Below are positions 61,068 through 64,000 of a stretch of DNA of 64,000 bases, piece after piece. Under the pieces are notes generated by a model. It searched no databases. It saw only the letters and a list, made by a program, of their open reading frames with translations, and was not told the origin of the DNA. Position 1 is the stretch's first letter, and every line of letters starts with the position of its first letter. The stretch covers positions 1,302,001 to 1,366,000 of the forward strand of contig NZ_CP170547.1 in NCBI RefSeq assembly GCF_042695135.1, in the 5' to 3' direction. The position numbers were made by a program, and so were the translations under genes. The DNA is from Epilithonimonas sp042695135. GTDB taxonomy: Bacteria; Bacteroidota; Bacteroidia; Flavobacteriales; Weeksellaceae.

Positions 61068-61352
61068 ATGTCAATCTATTTAACAGCAATATTAAAATCA
61101 AAACAAGAATCTATCGATTTGAAGTCAATTCTTGAAAATATGGTGCGCAATACCAGAAAAGAAGATGCTTGCGAGAAATATGAATTATAGCAAGCTCTGG
61201 ACGACGAAACTGTTTTCATTTTTCACGAGATCTGGAAAAGTAAAGAAGGTCTGGATGAACATAATCGTCAACCATACATCCAAGAGTTCGTAGAAAAAGC
61301 GCCAGATTTATTAGAAAAGCCTGCAGAAATTTATCTTGCAAAACTTGTATAA
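61068..61352 (+). pseudogene. YgiN-like antibiotic-biosynthesis monooxygenase, interrupted by an amber codon
   Basis: A 95-codon frame starts MSIYLTAILKSKQESIDLKS and ends EKPAEIYLAKLV. It is a typical ABM-fold YgiN protein (TRKEDACEKYEL, then QALDDETVFIFHEIWKSKEG, then LDEHNRQPYIQEF) except for TAG at codon 41 (61188-61190), where relatives usually have a His or similar residue. The downstream frame has no other damage, so the stop is recent, a sequencing error or bypassed. It normally pairs with mdaB. Confidence 0.85.
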
Positions 61353-61356
61353 AATA

Positions 61357-61386
61357 AACGCCTCAATTAATCGAGGCGTTTTATTT
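61357..61386 (+). terminator. Intrinsic terminator after the ygiN-like gene
   Basis: AACGCCTC (61357-61364) pairs with GAGGCGTT (61373-61380) and is followed by T-rich sequence; A-rich on the left, so it may also serve the convergent minus-strand gene. Confidence 0.85.
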
Positions 61387-61405
61387 TATTATAATTGAAG
61401 CAGTA

Positions 61406-61858
61406 TTATAATCCGAACTTCTTTATAACATTATTGATTTTCTGTTTCCATTCTTCCGGTTTTGCAGCATATCCGGCGGAAGAAATTGCATTAAGCCATT
61501 TGGAATAATCGAGGTTTCCTTTGAGTTTTTGATAATATTTTTTTCTGGAAATCATTTCGCAAAATGCACGAAAAGATTCTTTGGAACTTTCAAAACTTTT
61601 GAATTTGGAACTGTTCACCGTATTTTTTCCAACCATTCCAAAATGATTGTTCAAAGTCTGGCAATGTTTGCTGTTTCCACCACCAGTTTCCACATAAGCG
61701 ATGGATAGAATAATAGCTGACGGAATCCCAAATTCCTTCGAAAGTTCCGTTGCAACAGGTTTGTATTGAGCGATGTAAGAATTCTGTGCAGAGATTTTTA
61801 AACTAATAAATAAAATGATTAGACTTAAAAATTTGATATTAAAATTCCTCATATTCAC
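61406..61858 (-). CDS. Glucosaminidase-domain (endo-beta-N-acetylglucosaminidase-like) protein
   Basis: A 150-aa exported protein. The signal peptide (about residues 1-24, ending ISAQ) is followed by a compact lysozyme-like glucosaminidase domain: EFGIPSAIILSIAYVETGGG (catalytic Glu region), LNNHFGMVGKN, FRAFCEMISRKKYYQKL and SAGYAAKPEEWKQKIN. It probably cuts N-acetylglucosamine linkages in peptidoglycan in the periplasm. It is close to the size of a lone catalytic domain with no binding repeats. Confidence 0.88.
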   Translation of the reverse strand: MNMRNFNIKFLSLIILFISLKISAQNSYIAQYKPVATELSKEFGIPSAIILSIAYVETGGGNSKHCQTLNNHFGMVGKNTVNSSKFKSFESSKESFRAFCEMISRKKYYQKLKGNLDYSKWLNAISSAGYAAKPEEWKQKINNVIKKFGL

Positions 61859-61866
61859 TTCAAATT

Positions 61867-62433
61867 TTATTCAGAAACAGGCTGCGCCTCAAAGAAGGAG
61901 AAATTAATATTTCCATATTTTCTGCTGTCTTTCAAATTCGGATGTGGATATTTTTGTCTGCTTTGATGTTCCAAAATGAAAAGTCCGTTCGGTTTCAGTA
62001 ATTCATTCGATAAAATCAAATCAATCAATTCATTGTATTTTTTTTCGTCTGTTTCGAAAGGTGCATCAGCAAAGATAATATCATATTTCTTTTCGTGATT
62101 TTTCTTTCTTTTCAGCCAGTCAAAAACATCAAAACGCTGCGTATTTACCTGCAAACCCATTCCCAATTCCTGAGCTGTGGTATTGATAAAACCTGCGTGT
62201 TTTGGGTTCAGTTCGATAGAAGTAATATCCTGGCAATCTCTGGAAGCAAATTCTAAAGTGATGGAACCGATTCCTGCAAAAAGATCCAAAACCGAGCAAA
62301 ATTCCAAATCAAATCGGTGTTCAAGAATGCTGAACAGCGCTTCTTTTGCGAAGTCTGTTGTTGGTCTTACTTCGAAGTTTTTGGGAGCCGCAATTTTCTT
62401 AGCTTTCCATTTTCCGGATATGATTCGATACAT
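61867..62433 (-). CDS. rsmD: 16S rRNA (guanine-966-N2)-methyltransferase RsmD
   Basis: A 188-aa SAM-dependent methyltransferase. MYRIISGKWKAKKI, RPTTDFAKEALFSIL and the SAM motif VLDLFAGIGSITLE (about 49-61) are clear. The catalytic motif is ADAPF (about 122-126) where many relatives have DPPY-like sequence. It follows DUF3822 on the same strand, the usual Bacteroidetes order, and lies 8 bp before the glucosaminidase gene. Confidence 0.93.
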   Translation of the reverse strand: MYRIISGKWKAKKIAAPKNFEVRPTTDFAKEALFSILEHRFDLEFCSVLDLFAGIGSITLEFASRDCQDITSIELNPKHAGFINTTAQELGMGLQVNTQRFDVFDWLKRKKNHEKKYDIIFADAPFETDEKKYNELIDLILSNELLKPNGLFILEHQSRQKYPHPNLKDSRKYGNINFSFFEAQPVSE

Positions 62434-62484
62434 AATTGATAGTTGATAAATGATAATTCTCTAATTGCTTAGAGTTGATTTTTT

Positions 62485-62531
62485 TCTCGCTTATTTCACA
62501 GATTCAGCAGATTGTTTATTAATTTGCGAGA
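62485..62531. repeat. Degenerate AATCTGC-type hairpin
   Basis: TCTCGC and CACAGATTCAGCAGATT on the left and AATTTGCGAGA (62521-62531) on the right repeat the unit seen at 34217 in decayed form, between rsmD and the DUF3822 gene. Confidence 0.4.
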
Positions 62532-62535
62532 GATT

Positions 62536-63252
62536 TTAACTTAAAACGAAATTCTTCTTGTGAAGATTGTCAAAAACGATTTTCAGATTCGGAACAAATT
62601 TCTGCATTTCCGAGATGAAAGTTTCATTTTCCGTGGTTTCTCCATAAATGTAAAAGTGAGTTTCCGCAATTCCAAAATCAATTTTACTCAAGGTAAACAT
62701 TATGAAATAAAGAAAATCCACTTCCGAAGTCGCGTCCAGATTGTTATAGAGAATTACTTTTTTATTTTCCAAGGCAAAAAATTCTGCTTGTTGATGATAA
62801 AGATTCACGTGGATTTCTTTTCTGTTTTTCACATTTAAGGAATTAAGAAATTTCTCACCAGAAAAATTAAAATGAACAGGAATTTCCAATTGTTTTATTT
62901 TCTGATAAAAATCTTTCGGAAAACTGTAGTAAAACTGAACCCCAAATTTCTTATTTATGGATAACATCAGCTCTTCGGAGTCCTTTTTGATGTCCGCATT
63001 GTAAGCAATCAGATCATAACCAAATTCGTGCTGGTCAAAACCTTCTTCCACCACAGAAAAATGATTGATAGCCGATATAACGGAGATCTCAGAAAACTTC
63101 TCAGAGGACAAAACTTCATCCAGTTTTTCCGTCACCAGATTCGCGGGCGTTTCCTCATCCTTCAGCCAGATTTTCTCTTCCAAAACCTTTTTGGATTTAG
63201 AAATCTGCCACTGCAAGCCATCTTTCGTAAAAAGTAAGGATAATTTCCTCAT
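62536..63252 (-). CDS. DUF3822 family protein
   Basis: A 238-aa protein of unknown function. It is recognised by its place directly upstream of rsmD and by a two-half actin-like layout: an N-terminal half with LSLLFTKDGLQWQISKSKKV and a C-terminal half with EIHVNLYHQQAEFFALENKK and FLYFIMFTLSKIDFG. These suggest an ASKHA/actin-like fold related to type IV pilus assembly proteins, but without clear ATP-binding motifs. No signal peptide. Assignment rests on family resemblance. Confidence 0.7.
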   Translation of the reverse strand: MRKLSLLFTKDGLQWQISKSKKVLEEKIWLKDEETPANLVTEKLDEVLSSEKFSEISVISAINHFSVVEEGFDQHEFGYDLIAYNADIKKDSEELMLSINKKFGVQFYYSFPKDFYQKIKQLEIPVHFNFSGEKFLNSLNVKNRKEIHVNLYHQQAEFFALENKKVILYNNLDATSEVDFLYFIMFTLSKIDFGIAETHFYIYGETTENETFISEMQKFVPNLKIVFDNLHKKNFVLS

Positions 63253-63280
63253 ATTTTAATGTCAATAAATTAATTTTTTT

Positions 63281-63373
63281 GGCAGCTTTATCCGCCTTTC
63301 ACTCCCGCTATTTTTTGCCTTTGCTTTTCCATCCACAAAAAATGAGCTTCGTTCAAGTCGGGCTGCGCTTCGC
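63281..63373. repeat. Structured intergenic element, copy D
   Basis: Starts GGCAGCTTTATCCGCCTTTC and ends CAAGTCGGGCTGCGCTTCGC. The central stem, CTATTTTTTG with CAAAAAATGAG, is short and the overall element is the most compact copy. It lies between divergent genes (DUF3822 and the thioredoxin-like gene). Confidence 0.65.
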
Positions 63374-63573
63374 AAAGTTGAAGCTTTCTACATATCATCC
63401 AACTTCGACTATCAATTAAAACAAATATCAGAAAGTCTTTCATCTTTTGTCTTTCCATCTCAAAGTCTTCTCAGAGATTTGCAAAGTTAAAAAATTAAAA
63501 CTTTCGGATTTCAAACTCTGTCCATTCTTATAGAATTGGTTATCTTCGCAAGATAATTCGATTTATTCCCAGA

Positions 63574-64000
63574 ATGCAAAAAATATCATTTTTCTTTATA
63601 ATATTTGCTTTTCAGCTTATATATTCTCAACAAAGTATCAAATTTGAAGACTCAGATTTCGCAGCACTTCTCTCCAAAGCAAAAACCGAGAAAAAACTAA
63701 TTTTCCTGGATGCTTACGCATCTTGGTGTGGACCTTGTAAACTGATGGAACGCAACGTTTTCACAGATGCAAATGTAGCAGATTATTACAACAAAAATTT
63801 CATCAATGCCCATTTTGATATGGAAAAAGGTGAAGGGCCAAGTCTTGCCGCAAAATACGGGATCAGAAGTTATCCGACTTTACTTTTCCTGAATGGAGAA
63901 GGAGAGGTTGTCGGTAAGGAGTTAGGCTATATCAAAACTGAGGAGTTTTTAGCTTTAGGAAAGAAAAATAACAACCCGAAATTGGTCGACACCAATCTGA
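63574..64000 (+). CDS. Exported thioredoxin-fold protein (partial, runs off the window)
   Basis: At least 142 codons, open to the end of the window. A signal peptide (MQKISFFFIIFAFQLIYS, cut after Q) precedes a thioredoxin domain: KLIFLDAYASWCGPCKLMER with the redox-active WCGPC, and the cis-Pro region GIRSYPTLLFLNGEG. The oxidising or reducing role in the periplasm (disulfide exchange) is expected for the family. The C-terminal part is not visible. A possible promoter TATCTTCG (one mismatch to TAnnTTTG) lies 24 bp upstream. Confidence 0.88.
   Translation, partial: MQKISFFFIIFAFQLIYSQQSIKFEDSDFAALLSKAKTEKKLIFLDAYASWCGPCKLMERNVFTDANVADYYNKNFINAHFDMEKGEGPSLAAKYGIRSYPTLLFLNGEGEVVGKELGYIKTEEFLALGKKNNNPKLVDTNL

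Noticed and set aside
1..64000. tRNA, rRNA or origin of replication
   Set aside because: No cloverleaf with CCA context, rRNA core sequence or DnaA-box cluster was recognised in the gaps; a tRNAscan run would be decisive.

Overview
The window looks like a chromosomal stretch from a member of the Bacteroidota, class Flavobacteriia, most likely a Chryseobacterium-like Weeksellaceae (inference). It is AT-rich. Genes are preceded by the Bacteroidetes promoter signature TAnnTTTG, often with TTG about 19-23 bp upstream, rather than Shine-Dalgarno sites. The gene content also fits: a type IX secretion (T9SS) sorting-domain protein, PorP/SprF, GSCFA, DUF6266, a DUF1501/DUF1800 pair and DUF3822 next to rsmD. 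No tRNA, rRNA, insertion sequence or integrase was recognised.

Layout. 1-4.7 kb: a TetR-controlled TolC/EmrA/EmrB-type efflux operon. 4.8-20 kb: mixed housekeeping and envelope genes (LuxR-type regulator, sugar acetyltransferase, T9SS cargo, ligA, GDPD, SDR, a flavin monooxygenase with a DnaJ-like zinc motif, tex, a large MG2/plug-like exported protein, and a 38-residue membrane peptide). 19.9-21.1 kb: an orphan HTH protein and a DUF6266 protein. 21.1-30.97 kb: a complete type II-C CRISPR-Cas locus: tracrRNA on the minus strand, cas9 (1404 aa), cas1, cas2, and an array of 52 identical 47-bp repeats plus one truncated repeat, with 52 spacers of exactly 30 bp. 31-46 kb: an endonuclease/phosphatase-fold protein, CorA, FabH, ohr/ohrR, a frameshifted DUF1501 gene with DUF1800, YceI, serine dehydratase, a DEAD-box helicase and a Pit phosphate transporter. 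46-64 kb: prenyl synthase, GSCFA, TatD, RhlE, obg-adk-hpt, a PASTA protein, RluD, PorP/SprF, HemW, MurI, a LysR/mdaB/ygiN cluster whose ygiN is broken by an amber codon, rsmD, and a thioredoxin-like protein cut by the window end.

CRISPR locus. The tracrRNA (nexus plus intrinsic terminator) reads on the minus strand and its anti-repeat pairs with the repeat read on the minus strand. The guides must therefore be made from the minus strand, towards cas2 and opposite to the cas operon. In that orientation every repeat contains TTG at repeat positions 2-4 and TATCTTTG at 26-33, a close match to a Bacteroidetes promoter, so each spacer appears to have its own promoter. The truncated repeat is at the transcription-upstream end and the intact repeat adjoins a 57-bp leader after cas2, so new spacers probably enter at the cas2 side. 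A hairpin in that leader can terminate both the cas operon and the array transcript.

Outside genes, three families of short intergenic repeats recur: a roughly 95-135 bp structured element (four copies), a 24-bp element beginning TGTCAGTCTGAGG (six copies in two gaps), and hairpins built from AATCTGCG-type units (four sites).
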